From DDH964 sp963806685 (GTDB taxonomy: Bacteria; Desulfobacterota; Desulfuromonadia; Desulfuromonadales; DDH964), in assembly GCA_963806685.1 (NCBI GenBank), contig CAWDZB010000005.1, positions 62,001-126,000 of the forward strand: 64,000 nucleotides of DNA. Direction: 5' to 3'. Below are positions 1 to 8,410 of this stretch, in pieces. The translations under genes were made by a program, and so were the position numbers. The notes below the pieces were generated by a model. That model did not search any database and had not been told where the DNA came from. It saw only the letters and a program-made list of their open reading frames with translations. Every line of letters starts with the position of its first letter. The first letter of the stretch is position 1.

Positions 1-1
1 G

Positions 2-121
2 TTCCAGGGCAGTGGCGTGCATAACCTGGCCGAGGCGGTGCCGCTCAGGGATGTCCGGGTCAGCCGCTGCGGCGAGGACATCCTGGTAGAAGGGGAGGTG
101 CATCGGTGTTCACCGGATTGA
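2..121 (+). CDS. ribD: RibD C-terminal end (partial)
   Basis: The window opens inside a coding frame that runs from base 2 to a TGA at 119-121 and ends in the peptide GEVHRCSPD. RibD is the bifunctional deaminase/reductase of riboflavin synthesis, and its reductase domain commonly ends with a strand reading like DVRVSRCGEDILVEG, as here. The frame overlaps the GTG start of riboflavin synthase by 16 nt, which fits translational coupling in a rib operon. Only 39 residues are visible, so the call rests on context and this short C-terminal match. Confidence 0.75.
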   Translation, partial: FQGSGVHNLAEAVPLRDVRVSRCGEDILVEGEVHRCSPD

Positions 122-753
122 TTGAGGACCTCGGGACGGTTCGCGAACTGCGTTCCGCCGGAGTCGGCGGCCGGCTCAGCGTGACGACCGGCATTCCGGC
201 CGGCGAACTGGTGCTGGGGGAAAGTATTGCCGTCAATGGTGTCTGCCTGACCGTGGTCAGCATCGGCCGTGACAGCTTCACCGCCGATGTTTCCCCCGAG
301 ACCCTGGTGCGCTCGACTCTTGGCAGACTGGCGGCCGGCAGCCGGGTCAACCTGGAACGGGCCCTGCGGCTCGGTGACCGACTGGGGGGACACCTGGTCA
401 GCGGGCACATCGATGGGACCGGGGAAATCGTGGGCCGCGTGCGCGAGGCCAACGCGGTGCGTTTTGCCATCCGTGCCGAAGAGGCCCTGACCCGCTACGT
501 GGTCGCCAAGGGCTCAATCGCGGTGGATGGCATCAGCCTGACCGTCAACGGTGTCGGCGGGGATCGGTTCGAAGTCGCGGTCATCCCGCATACTCTGGAA
601 GTGACCACCCTCCAGGGCCGGCAGGCTGGCGACCAGATCAATCTCGAGGTCGATATCATCGGCAAATACGTTGAACGCCTACTCGGCCCCCGACAGGCTT
701 CCGGTGCGGGCGGGCTGGCCCTGGAGACCCTTGCCAAGCATGGTTTTCTGTGA
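106..753 (+). CDS. ribE: Riboflavin synthase, alpha subunit
   Basis: This enzyme dismutates two 6,7-dimethyl-8-ribityllumazine molecules into riboflavin and a pyrimidine that is recycled. The 215-residue protein begins with the family's hallmark MFTGLIED and has two lumazine-binding repeats, roughly residues 1-97 and 98-190. The second repeat carries SGHIDGTGEI at its start and GISLTVNGV later. The GTG start is preferred because the family almost always begins with MFTG. It overlaps ribD and is followed 33 nt later by ribBA, so ribD-ribE-ribBA-ribH form one operon. Confidence 0.96.
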   Translation: MFTGLIEDLGTVRELRSAGVGGRLSVTTGIPAGELVLGESIAVNGVCLTVVSIGRDSFTADVSPETLVRSTLGRLAAGSRVNLERALRLGDRLGGHLVSGHIDGTGEIVGRVREANAVRFAIRAEEALTRYVVAKGSIAVDGISLTVNGVGGDRFEVAVIPHTLEVTTLQGRQAGDQINLEVDIIGKYVERLLGPRQASGAGGLALETLAKHGFL

Positions 754-786
754 CATAGTGACGGGCCTCGGAAGGAGCTGCTAGGT

Positions 787-1992
787 ATGCCGATAGCCAA
801 GATCGAAGCCGCCCTGGAGGATATCCGGCAGGGCAAAATGATTATCCTGGTCGACGACGAGGATCGCGAGAACGAGGGGGATCTGGCCATGGCCGCCGAA
901 CTGGCGACCGCGGAGGCTGTCAATTTCATGGCCAGGGAGGGGCGCGGGCTGATCTGCCTTTCCCTCACCGAAAAACGCGCCGACTTCCTGGATCTCCCCC
1001 TGATGGTGCGGGACAACACCTCCTCCTTCGGTACGGCATTTACCGTATCGATCGAAGCCCGGCGCGGGGTGACTACCGGGATTTCCGCCGCCGATCGGGC
1101 CCAGACCATCCAGGTCGCGATTGACGATGAATCGTCCGCCGCTGACCTGGCCCGCCCCGGGCACGTCTTTCCGTTGCGAGCCAAGAATGGAGGCGTGCTG
1201 GTGCGTGCCGGGCAGACCGAGGGTTCGGTCGATTTGGCGCGGCTGGCCGGCCTGAAGCCGGCCGGCGTCATCTGCGAAATCATGAACGATGACGGCACCA
1301 TGGCGCGCATGCCGCAACTGCGCATGTTCGCCGACAAGCATGGCCTGAAGATCATCACCATCGCCGACCTGGTTGCCTACCGGATGCGCAAGGAATTGCT
1401 GGTTAGGCGCGCTGCGGAGACCGTTTTGCCCACCCCCTTCGGAGGGGAATTCCGGGCTATCGCCTACGAGAACGACGTCGACAAGGCGCAGCATTTGGCG
1501 CTGGTCAAGGGCGACCTCAACCCGGATCGGCCGGTCCTGGTGAGGGTCCATTCAGAATGCCTGACCGGGGATGTCTTCGGTTCGCAGCGCTGTGACTGCG
1601 GCGAGCAGCTGCACGCCGCCATGGAGCAGATCGAGAAAGAGGGCTGTGGCGTCATCCTCTACATGCGCCAGGAAGGGCGGGGGATCGGCTTGATCAACAA
1701 GCTTCGGGCCTATGCCCTGCAGGATGCCGGACACGATACCGTCGAGGCGAACGAGGCCCTCGGCTTCAAGGCCGATTTGCGCGACTACGGGATCGGCGCC
1801 CAGATTCTCGCCGAACTCGGGATCCGCAAAATTCGCTTGATGACCAATAACCCGAAGAAGATCATTGGGTTGGAAGGGTATGGCCTCGAGATCGTGGAAC
1901 GGGTGGCGATCGAGGTGCCGGCCACCGGGCGGAACCTCAAATATCTTCAGACCAAACGCGAAAAGCTTGGCCACTTGCTGGAAAATCTCTAA
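787..1992 (+). CDS. ribBA: Bifunctional DHBP synthase / GTP cyclohydrolase II
   Basis: This 401-residue fusion supplies both early riboflavin precursors. The N-terminal half (about residues 1-200) is 3,4-dihydroxy-2-butanone-4-phosphate synthase, with the acidic motif DDEDRENEGD near residues 22-31. The C-terminal half is GTP cyclohydrolase II. It has the zinc site CLTGDVFGSQRCDC (Cys258, Cys269, Cys271) and the RQEGRGIGL loop. GGAAGGAG lies just upstream of the ATG. The length is normal for the fusion and neither domain looks damaged. Confidence 0.97.
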   Translation: MPIAKIEAALEDIRQGKMIILVDDEDRENEGDLAMAAELATAEAVNFMAREGRGLICLSLTEKRADFLDLPLMVRDNTSSFGTAFTVSIEARRGVTTGISAADRAQTIQVAIDDESSAADLARPGHVFPLRAKNGGVLVRAGQTEGSVDLARLAGLKPAGVICEIMNDDGTMARMPQLRMFADKHGLKIITIADLVAYRMRKELLVRRAAETVLPTPFGGEFRAIAYENDVDKAQHLALVKGDLNPDRPVLVRVHSECLTGDVFGSQRCDCGEQLHAAMEQIEKEGCGVILYMRQEGRGIGLINKLRAYALQDAGHDTVEANEALGFKADLRDYGIGAQILAELGIRKIRLMTNNPKKIIGLEGYGLEIVERVAIEVPATGRNLKYLQTKREKLGHLLENL

Positions 1993-2084
1993 AACTCTCA
2001 ACCGTTTGGCGGAAATGGTGGTGCCTTCTGGCATCCCTTCCGGGCAACCGTATCTACCTCGTTCAGAATTCCGGAGGAACTCCC

Positions 2085-2549
2085 ATGAACAAGACCTTCG
2101 AAGGGAAACTTGATGCCCAGGGGCTACGCTTCGGCATCGTCGCCGGGCGCTTCAACAGCTTCATCGCCGATCGCCTGGTTGAGGGTGCCAACGACGCCCT
2201 GCTACGGCACGGGGCCGAAGCGGTCGATATCCACCTGGCCAAAGTCCCAGGAGCCTTCGAGATCCCGCTGGTCGCCAAAAAACTGGCCCAATCCGGAAAC
2301 TATGATGCCGTGATCTGTCTCGGAGCGGTGATCCGCGGCGCCACCCCGCATTTCGACTATGTCAGCGCCGAGGTCTCCAAGGGAGTAGCCTCGGCAGGCC
2401 TCGAAACCGGGGTGCCGGTCGTCTTCGGGGTGCTGACCACCGATACCATCGAGCAGGCGGTCGAGCGGGCCGGTACCAAGGCCGGAAACAAGGGGTTCGA
2501 AGCTGCCATGTGCGCCATTGAGATGGCCAACCTGTTCAAGGTCCTGTAG
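2085..2549 (+). CDS. ribH: Lumazine synthase
   Basis: 6,7-dimethyl-8-ribityllumazine synthase condenses the RibB and RibA/D products and forms the icosahedral capsid with riboflavin synthase. The 154-residue protein has the family core: GIVAGRFN near the N-terminus, KVPGAFEIP mid-protein and CLGAVIRGATPHFDYV, with the catalytic His in the last motif. GGAGG precedes the ATG. A gap of about 90 nt after ribBA holds no other gene, and nusB follows 5 nt after the stop. Confidence 0.97.
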   Translation: MNKTFEGKLDAQGLRFGIVAGRFNSFIADRLVEGANDALLRHGAEAVDIHLAKVPGAFEIPLVAKKLAQSGNYDAVICLGAVIRGATPHFDYVSAEVSKGVASAGLETGVPVVFGVLTTDTIEQAVERAGTKAGNKGFEAAMCAIEMANLFKVL

Positions 2550-2554
2550 GTATC

Positions 2555-3025
2555 ATGGCCAAGGGATTGCGTCGGCAGGGGCGGGAGTTCGCCCTGAAGG
2601 CCATTTACGGGCTGCACGATGGGGACGCCGAACCGGCGTCCTTTCTGCAGGAATTCTGGGCCAATTTTCGGTTTCGTGACGATATCCTCGGCGAAGCCCA
2701 TGACGAACCCGGCGCAGATGTGCCCGCCGAGGTCCGCGCCTTCGCCGAAGATCTGGTGATCGGCACTCTCGGAAACCTGGAGCGGATCGATCAGGTCCTC
2801 GGCGAATTCTCGACCAACTGGTCCCTGGAACGAATGTCCCGGGTCGACCTGGCCTTGTTGCGGATGGCCTGTTACGAGCTCCTGTTCCGGCCCGATGTTC
2901 CCTCGAACGTGGTGCTCAACGAAGCCATCGAGATCGGCAAGGCCTATGGCACCCGGGAAACCCCCGCTTTCGTCAACGGCATCCTAGACAAGGTATCACG
3001 GATTTACCGCCAGGCCCCCCAATGA
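2555..3025 (+). CDS. nusB: Transcription antitermination factor NusB
   Basis: NusB pairs with NusE (S10) on boxA RNA to suppress Rho termination in rRNA operons. The 156-residue protein has the all-helical family signature: RRQGREFALKAIYGL at the N-terminus, then RVDLALLRMACYELLF and NEAIEIGKAYGT toward the C-terminus. An insert around residues 30-55 is common in this lineage. ribH-nusB linkage is widespread in bacteria. The stop overlaps the next ATG (ATGA), which implies coupling. Confidence 0.95.
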   Translation: MAKGLRRQGREFALKAIYGLHDGDAEPASFLQEFWANFRFRDDILGEAHDEPGADVPAEVRAFAEDLVIGTLGNLERIDQVLGEFSTNWSLERMSRVDLALLRMACYELLFRPDVPSNVVLNEAIEIGKAYGTRETPAFVNGILDKVSRIYRQAPQ

Positions 3026-3474
3026 GTCAGGTCCGGATCCTCGATCTCCCTGCCGATCGCATGGAAGGAGAGGTGGTCGCAGCCTTCTACTTCACTGACG
3101 AAAGGCCACTGCAGGGTCCGGCAGCCCTGCTGGACTGGCGACTCGGCGATCCCCTGACCAGGGCCCTGGCAACCGGCACCAGTCTGGGCCTGGCCGGGGA
3201 ACATCTTCTGGTTCGCAATAACGACAAGCTTGGCAGTGACTGGGTGCTTTTTGTCGGTGGGGGCAGCTGGCATGGTCTCGGCCCGGAAACTTACCGAAGC
3301 CTGGTCGATCATCTGTTGAGGGTTTGCTGCCAGGCGGGCTTCAGGCGGATCGCCCTGTGTCTGGCGCCCCTCGCGGGCATGAGCGTTGCCGATTTGGAAG
3401 GGCTGGCCCGGCAATCCTTCGGCAACCTCGGTGCCCCCCGTTGTGAATGTCTGTTGTCGCTGGAAGGCGTCTGA
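3022..3474 (+). CDS. Orphan peptidase M17 N-terminal-domain-like protein
   Basis: This 150-residue protein resembles only the N-terminal macro-like domain of leucyl aminopeptidases (M17). It has a short strand start (VRILDLPADRMEGEVVAAFYFTDERPL), a GGGSWHGLG turn and a C-terminal helix-strand pair. The metal-binding and catalytic M17 C-terminal domain is absent and does not follow in any frame. It overlaps nusB by 4 nt, so it belongs to the rib-nusB operon. The function is unknown. The family call comes from fold-level similarity by eye and is moderate at best. Confidence 0.55.
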   Translation: MSQVRILDLPADRMEGEVVAAFYFTDERPLQGPAALLDWRLGDPLTRALATGTSLGLAGEHLLVRNNDKLGSDWVLFVGGGSWHGLGPETYRSLVDHLLRVCCQAGFRRIALCLAPLAGMSVADLEGLARQSFGNLGAPRCECLLSLEGV

Positions 3475-3508
3475 CCAACCCGTTATCCCCACCGAGAAAG
3501 AGGAAGGC

Positions 3509-4819
3509 ATGGAACAGATCAGAATCGGCTTGCTAGGATTCGGCACCATAGGCACCGGTGTCGTCAAGGTATTCCAGCAAAACGCACAGCTTCTGCGCGA
3601 ACGACTGGGCGGCGAGTTGGTGCTGGCCCGCATTGCCGATCTCGATATCACCACCGGTCGTGGCGTGCAGGTCGACCCGGGGCTGCTGACTACCGATGCC
3701 GAAGCGGTTATCGGTGGCTCGGACATTGACGTCGTCGTCGAATTGATCGGCGGCTACGAGCCGGCCCGCAGTTTTGTCCTCAAGGCGATCGCCAACGGCA
3801 AGCATGTGGTGACCGCCAACAAGGCGCTGCTCGCGCTGCACGGCGAGGAGATCTTTGCGGCTGCCGCCGCAAAGGGCGTCGAGGTCATGTTTGAAGCTGC
3901 CGTCGGCGGTGGAATTCCGGTCATTTCCGCGATCAAGGAAAACCTCTGTGCCAATCGTTTCCGCAGCATCTTCGGCATCCTCAACGGCACCTGCAACTAC
4001 ATCCTGACCCGGATGACCAGCGAAGGGGCCGAGTTTTCCGACGTGCTGGCCGACGCCCAGGCCAAGGGCTATGCCGAGGCCGATCCCACCTTCGATATCG
4101 AGGGGGTCGATACCGCCCACAAGCTGGCCCTGCTGGTTTCACTCTGCTTTGGGACGAGCGTCGTTTTTTCCGACCTCTATACCGAAGGGATCAGTGAAAT
4201 CTCCGCCTTGGACATTCAGTTCGCCCGCCAGTTCGGCTACAAGATCAAACTGCTGGCCATCGGCAAGCTCGACAATGGGCAGATTGAGGCACGAGTCCAA
4301 CCGACTATGATTCCCCTCAATTACCCGCTGGCCGACGTCGACGGGGTGTTCAATGCCGTCCGCCTGTTCGGCGACTTTGTCGGCCCGGTGATGCTTTATG
4401 GCCGGGGTGCCGGGATGGAAGCCACCGCCAGTGCGGTCATGGGCGACGTCATGGCGATCGCCCGCAATCTGCGTTCCGGGGCCGAAGCCCGGACGCCGGC
4501 GCTGGGCTGCTACCCCGAGTTCCTCGCCCGTTTGCCGGTCAAGCCGATGGCGGATATCGTCAGCCAGTATTATCTGCGCGTCGGTGCCCTCGATAAACCC
4601 GGAGTGCTTGGCCAGGTGGCGGGCATCCTTGGCCGCTACAATATCAGTATCGCCTCAATGATTCAGCCTGAGCGACAGATCGGCGGCGCCGTACCGATCG
4701 TGCTGATGACTCATGAGGCTCGCGAGGCCGATGTGCGCAGCGCCATAACGGAAATCGACCGCCTGCCGCTGATGTCGCAGCCGAGCCGCTTTATTCGTAT
4801 CGAAAGCCAGCTTGACTAA
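3509..4819 (+). CDS. hom: Homoserine dehydrogenase
   Basis: The enzyme reduces aspartate semialdehyde to homoserine with NAD(P)H on the threonine/methionine branch. I start it at the ATG at 3509, after GAGGAAGGC. The in-frame extension to 3386 overlaps the previous gene and lacks family character. The 436 residues contain the Rossmann motif GLLGFGTIGTGVVKV, the active-site block AAVGGGIPVI, GILNGTCNYILTRM, and a C-terminal ACT domain (about 350-430: RVGALDKPGVLGQVAGIL) for allosteric feedback. Length and domain order are normal. Confidence 0.96.
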   Translation: MEQIRIGLLGFGTIGTGVVKVFQQNAQLLRERLGGELVLARIADLDITTGRGVQVDPGLLTTDAEAVIGGSDIDVVVELIGGYEPARSFVLKAIANGKHVVTANKALLALHGEEIFAAAAAKGVEVMFEAAVGGGIPVISAIKENLCANRFRSIFGILNGTCNYILTRMTSEGAEFSDVLADAQAKGYAEADPTFDIEGVDTAHKLALLVSLCFGTSVVFSDLYTEGISEISALDIQFARQFGYKIKLLAIGKLDNGQIEARVQPTMIPLNYPLADVDGVFNAVRLFGDFVGPVMLYGRGAGMEATASAVMGDVMAIARNLRSGAEARTPALGCYPEFLARLPVKPMADIVSQYYLRVGALDKPGVLGQVAGILGRYNISIASMIQPERQIGGAVPIVLMTHEAREADVRSAITEIDRLPLMSQPSRFIRIESQLD

Positions 4820-4945
4820 CGATCTTGTGCGCCAGCAATGCTTTGGAAAACCTGGTAGAAGCTGCCGACCCCAGGCAGCCAGGGCAAGGCCGGGAAAACT
4901 TCCTCGTAGCATCGCCGGCTAAATGCCGGAAGTTGAAAAAAGAAC

Positions 4946-4975
4946 TTGACATGATTTGCCCGGATTTGCTAAAAG
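4946..4975 (+). promoter_or_regulatory. Sigma-70-type promoter for tRNA-Val
   Basis: A perfect -35 TTGACA (4946-4951) is followed after 18 bp by TAAAAG (4970-4975). The expected start is near 4982, about 13 nt before the mature tRNA. The position and -35 match are strong. The -10 is only a fair match. Confidence 0.6.
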
Positions 4976-4994
4976 TTAGCGGCATTTCGGTTGT

Positions 4995-5069
<75 letters not shown>

Positions 5070-5101
5070 ATCCCAAACCACAACCGCAGCGACTTGTGAA
5101 T

Positions 5102-5125
5102 GAGGCATCCCTGGATGCCTCTTTT
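5102..5125 (+). terminator. Rho-independent terminator after tRNA-Val
   Basis: GAGGCATCC and GGATGCCTC form a 9-bp perfect stem (8 bp with a realistic loop), followed directly by TTTT. It ends the tRNA-Val transcript. It also lies 20 nt ahead of the thrS start, so it could act as a leader attenuator for thrS. I cannot tell these apart from sequence. Confidence 0.7.
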
Positions 5126-5144
5126 CATTCCTGGAGAGACCCTC

Positions 5145-7061
5145 ATGACCCAGCTTCGCATCGCGTTGCCTGACGGTTCCGAAAAAGAGGTTCAGGCCGG
5201 TAGTACCCCAATCGATATCGCCCGTAGCATCTCTGAAAATCTGGCTCGGCTGGCCGTGGCCGCCAGGGTCGACGGACAAATTGTCGACCTTGATTTTCCC
5301 CTTGATCGCGACGCGCACCTTGAACTGGTGACCTTGAACTCCCCGGCCGGGCTCGAAGTTTATCGGCATTCCGCTGCGCATCTGATGGCCCAGGCGGTCA
5401 AGGCGCTCTATGGCGACAAGGTCCAGGTGACCATCGGTCCGGCCATCGAGAATGGTTTCTACTACGACTTCTACAGCCCGGAACATACCTTCTCTCCCGA
5501 AGACTTCGCTGCCATCGAAAAGAAGATGGAAGAACTGGCGGCGGCCGATCTGCCGATCCGGCGCGAGGAGATCAGCCGCGACAGCGCCATCGCCTGTTTT
5601 CAGGCGATGGGTGAGGCCTTCAAGGTCCAGCTTATCGAGGATCTGCCCAACGCCATGGTCTCCCTTTATCGGCAGGGGGATTTCGTCGACTTGTGCCGGG
5701 GACCGCATCTGCCCTCCACCGGCCGTATCAAGGCGTTCAAGCTGACCAGCGTGGCCGGAGCCTACTGGCGCGGTGACGAGAAGAACCCCATGCTGCAGCG
5801 GCTCTATGCCACCGCCTTCCCCGATAAGAAGGAGCTCAAGGCCTACCTGGCCCGGCTCGAAGAGGCCAAAAAGCGCGATCACCGCAAGCTCGGCCGGGAA
5901 CTCGATCTCTTCTCCTTCAACGACGAGGCCGGCGCCGGGCTGGTCATCTGGCATCCCAAGGGGGCCTTGCTGCGCACGCTGCTGGAGGATTTTGAGCGGC
6001 GCGAGCATCTTAAGCGCGGCTACGAAATCGTCATGGGGCCGCAGATCTTGCGCACGGATCTCTGGAAAACCTCGGGGCACTACGAGAACTACCGGGAAAA
6101 CATGTATTTCACCGAGGTCGACGAGCAGAGCTACGGCATCAAGCCGATGAACTGCCTGGCCCATATGTTGATCTACAAATCCCGGAAACGCTCCTACCGG
6201 GACCTGCCGCTGCGGTACTTCGAGCTCGGAACCGTGCATCGCCATGAAAAGTCGGGCGTTCTTCACGGTTTGCTGCGGGTTCGCGGATTTACCCAGGACG
6301 ACGCTCACATTCTCTGTACTCCCGAGCAACTTGATGCCGAGATCAAGGGGGTGCTTCAGTTCGTGCAGGACGTAATGGGCATTTTCGGTTTCGAGTACGA
6401 AATGGAAATTTCGACGCGGCCGGAAAAATCGATCGGTTCTGATGTCGACTGGGAGCGGGCGATCCAGGCGTTGATGAACGCGTTAAAGGACTCCGGACTG
6501 CCCTTCGAGATCAACGAGGGGGACGGCGCTTTTTACGGGCCCAAGATCGATATCAAGCTCAAGGACGCCCTTGACAGGAAATGGCAATGTGCTACAATCC
6601 AGTGCGATTTTACCCTGCCCGAGCGTTTTGATCTCACCTATGTGGGGAGCGACGGAGAGAAACACCGGCCGGTCATGGTGCACCGGGTCATCCTCGGCGC
6701 CATCGAGCGATTCGTCGGTGTACTCATCGAACATTTCGCCGGCAACTTCCCGCTCTGGATTTCCCCGGTTCAAGCGGTCGTCGTCAATGTGACCGACAAC
6801 CAGGCGGAGTACGCCGCGCAGGTCTATGAAGCCCTGCGCGAAGAGGGGATTCGGGTCCAGAAGGACTTGCGGAACGAGAAGCTTGGCTTCAAAATCCGCG
6901 AAGCCCAGATGGAAAAGGTCCCCTATATGCTTGTGGTCGGGGATAAGGAAGTGGCGGAGGGTACTGTTGCCCCCCGGCACCGTTCCGGCAAGAACCTTGA
7001 TCCGATGTCGCCGGCTGATTTCGTCCGCTTTGTCAAGGACGAATGCCGGCAATACCATTAG
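5145..7061 (+). CDS. thrS: Threonyl-tRNA synthetase
   Basis: This class II synthetase charges tRNA-Thr. I place the start at the ATG at 5145, preceded by GGAGAGA, rather than the in-frame ATG at 5100, which would lie on the terminator stem. The 638 residues hold the TGS domain (about 1-65), the SAD editing domain (about 70-220, with HSAAHLMAQAV) and the catalytic core. The zinc ligands can be recognised as Cys in PMNCLAHM, His in TQDDAH and His in VMVHRVILG. The anticodon-binding domain is C-terminal. infC begins 12 nt after the stop. Confidence 0.97.
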   Translation: MTQLRIALPDGSEKEVQAGSTPIDIARSISENLARLAVAARVDGQIVDLDFPLDRDAHLELVTLNSPAGLEVYRHSAAHLMAQAVKALYGDKVQVTIGPAIENGFYYDFYSPEHTFSPEDFAAIEKKMEELAAADLPIRREEISRDSAIACFQAMGEAFKVQLIEDLPNAMVSLYRQGDFVDLCRGPHLPSTGRIKAFKLTSVAGAYWRGDEKNPMLQRLYATAFPDKKELKAYLARLEEAKKRDHRKLGRELDLFSFNDEAGAGLVIWHPKGALLRTLLEDFERREHLKRGYEIVMGPQILRTDLWKTSGHYENYRENMYFTEVDEQSYGIKPMNCLAHMLIYKSRKRSYRDLPLRYFELGTVHRHEKSGVLHGLLRVRGFTQDDAHILCTPEQLDAEIKGVLQFVQDVMGIFGFEYEMEISTRPEKSIGSDVDWERAIQALMNALKDSGLPFEINEGDGAFYGPKIDIKLKDALDRKWQCATIQCDFTLPERFDLTYVGSDGEKHRPVMVHRVILGAIERFVGVLIEHFAGNFPLWISPVQAVVVNVTDNQAEYAAQVYEALREEGIRVQKDLRNEKLGFKIREAQMEKVPYMLVVGDKEVAEGTVAPRHRSGKNLDPMSPADFVRFVKDECRQYH

Positions 7062-7072
7062 GAGGTGGCGTC

Positions 7073-7588
7073 ATAGCTAAGCCAGAAACCAACATCAACC
7101 GCGCCATTCGGGCCCGGGAAGTCCGGGTCGTCGATGACGAGGGTGGACAGCTCGGCATTCTCAGTTTGGACCAGGCACTTGCCGCCGCGGCCGAGAGGGG
7201 CCTTGACCTAGTCGAAGTCTCTCCAAACGCGGAGCCGCCCGTCTGCCGCATCATGGACTACGGCAAGTACAAGTATCAGGCCAGCAAACGGGCTGCCGAA
7301 GCCAAGAAAAAGACCGCCAAGGTCGAACTGAAGGAAGTCAAGATGCGTCCCAAGACCGAGGAGCACGACTTTCAGTTCAAGCTCAAGAATGCCCGGCGGT
7401 TTCTGGAAGATGGGAACAAGGTCAAGGTGACCATCATGTTCCGTGGTCGTGAGGTTACCCACCCCGAATTCGGGGTGCGGCTCCTGATGCGGGTGGCCGA
7501 AGAGGTCAAGGACCTGGCCACGGTCGAGTCCCAGGGGCGGCTGTCGGGGCGTTTCATGTCGATGGTCCTCGCCCCCCATAAAAAATAA
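7073..7588 (+). CDS. infC: Translation initiation factor IF-3 (AUA start)
   Basis: IF-3 binds the 30S subunit and enforces initiator tRNA and start-codon fidelity. The conserved N-terminus AKPETNINRAIRAREVRVV is not preceded by ATG, GTG or TTG at the right distance. Instead GGAGGT (7061-7066) lies 6 nt ahead of an ATA codon at 7073. IF-3 genes typically use AUU/AUC/AUA starts, which IF-3 itself discriminates against, giving autoregulation. The only in-frame ATG (7043) lies inside thrS without a suitable ribosome site. From ATA the protein is 171 residues, the normal length. Confidence 0.93.
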   Translation: MAKPETNINRAIRAREVRVVDDEGGQLGILSLDQALAAAAERGLDLVEVSPNAEPPVCRIMDYGKYKYQASKRAAEAKKKTAKVELKEVKMRPKTEEHDFQFKLKNARRFLEDGNKVKVTIMFRGREVTHPEFGVRLLMRVAEEVKDLATVESQGRLSGRFMSMVLAPHKK

Positions 7589-7638
7589 TTATCTTCGGCC
7601 TCGTAGTGGGCCGTATCAAGCTCTCAAGGAGAACGAGC

Positions 7639-7836
7639 ATGCCCAAGATCAAGACCAATCGCGGCGCCGCCAAGCGTTTTCGCAAAACCGGGACCGGAAA
7701 GGTCCGTCGCAACAAGGCTTTCACCAGCCACATCCTGACCAAGAAGACCACCAAGCGCAAGCGGGAACTGCGCCAGGGGACGCTGGTCGCCGCCGTCGAT
7801 CAGAAGAATGTCAGCCGCTTGATTCCCTATCTTTAG
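7639..7836 (+). CDS. rpmI: 50S ribosomal protein L35
   Basis: L35 is a small basic protein of the large subunit. The ATG at 7639 follows AAGGAGAACGAGC and gives 65 residues beginning MPKIKTNRGAAKRFRKTGTG, the family signature. The usual order infC-rpmI-rplT is kept. An upstream in-frame start at 7606 is rejected because L35 begins at MPK. Confidence 0.97.
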   Translation: MPKIKTNRGAAKRFRKTGTGKVRRNKAFTSHILTKKTTKRKRELRQGTLVAAVDQKNVSRLIPYL

Positions 7837-7936
7837 GGAGCGGCTCGGCCTAAGACCGTGAACTGGGGGGATCCTGTCTCCCCCTCCAGATCCGGCAGCG
7901 GGACAACCCGCCTATTTCCCCACGAAGGAGTACCAG

Positions 7937-8293
7937 ATGCCGAGAGTAAAAAGAGGATTCAAAGCGAGACGCAGACGCAACAAGGTTTTGAAACTGGCCA
8001 AGGGCTACCGTGGTGCCCGCGGAAAACTCTTCCGCAGTGCCACCGAAGCGGTCGACCGGGCCCTCAACTACGCCTTCCGCGACCGGAAGGTCAAGAAGCG
8101 GGATTTTCGGGCCCTGTGGATCGCCCGCATCAATGCGGCGGCCCGTGACAACGGCCTGTCCTACAGCCGGCTGGTGCATGGACTGAAGCAGGCCGAGATC
8201 GGTCTGGACCGGAAGATTCTCGCCCAGCTAGCGGTTACCGACCCGGCCGGCTTCAGTGCCGTAGTCGAGAAGGCCAAGGCCCAACTCCACTGA
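7937..8293 (+). CDS. rplT: 50S ribosomal protein L20
   Basis: L20 is an early 23S rRNA assembly protein. The 118 residues start MPRVKRGFKARRRRNKVLK and contain FRSATEAVDRALNYAFRDRK and RLVHGLKQA, all typical. GAAGGAG precedes the ATG. The 100-nt rpmI-rplT gap is long for this cluster. In some bacteria L20 represses the cluster by binding leader RNA, but I did not identify such a fold here. Confidence 0.97.
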   Translation: MPRVKRGFKARRRRNKVLKLAKGYRGARGKLFRSATEAVDRALNYAFRDRKVKKRDFRALWIARINAAARDNGLSYSRLVHGLKQAEIGLDRKILAQLAVTDPAGFSAVVEKAKAQLH

Positions 8294-8307
8294 TGTGGAA
8301 GGAAGAG

Positions 8308-8352
8308 ATGAGGGCTGACCCTCTTCTCTACTTTTTTGGGAGGTCGGCTTAA
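8308..8352 (+). CDS. pheST leader peptide (14 aa, Tyr-Phe-Phe)
   Basis: A 14-codon frame reads MRADPLLYFFGRSA and ends in TAA at 8350-8352. GGAAGGAAG lies directly upstream. Two adjacent Phe codons (8332-8337), preceded by Tyr, stand just before a strong terminator hairpin (8351-8386) and then pheS. This is the layout of the E. coli pheM leader, where ribosome stalling on Phe codons controls attenuation. A 5' pause hairpin can be drawn (8304-8314 with 8319-8329, one T-T mismatch). The antiterminator is uncertain; GGCTT at 8346-8350 can pair with AAGCC at 8359-8363. Confidence 0.75.
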   Translation: MRADPLLYFFGRSA

Positions 8353-8386
8353 GGATGGAAGCCCAAGGGCTTCCATCCTTGTTTTT
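8351..8386 (+). terminator. pheST attenuator terminator
   Basis: A perfect 14-bp stem (8351-8364 with 8367-8380) with an AA tip is followed by GTTTTT. It stands between rplT and pheS, directly after the stop of the Phe leader peptide. It should stop transcription from the ribosomal cluster unless ribosomes stall on the leader Phe codons. Confidence 0.88.
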
Positions 8387-8410
8387 AACCTGGGACAGGA
8401 TAACGAGACC

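Noticed and set aside
3386..3508. Upstream extension of hom
   Set aside because: It overlaps the M17-N-like gene and lacks homoserine dehydrogenase sequence; the ATG at 3509 has a good ribosome site.
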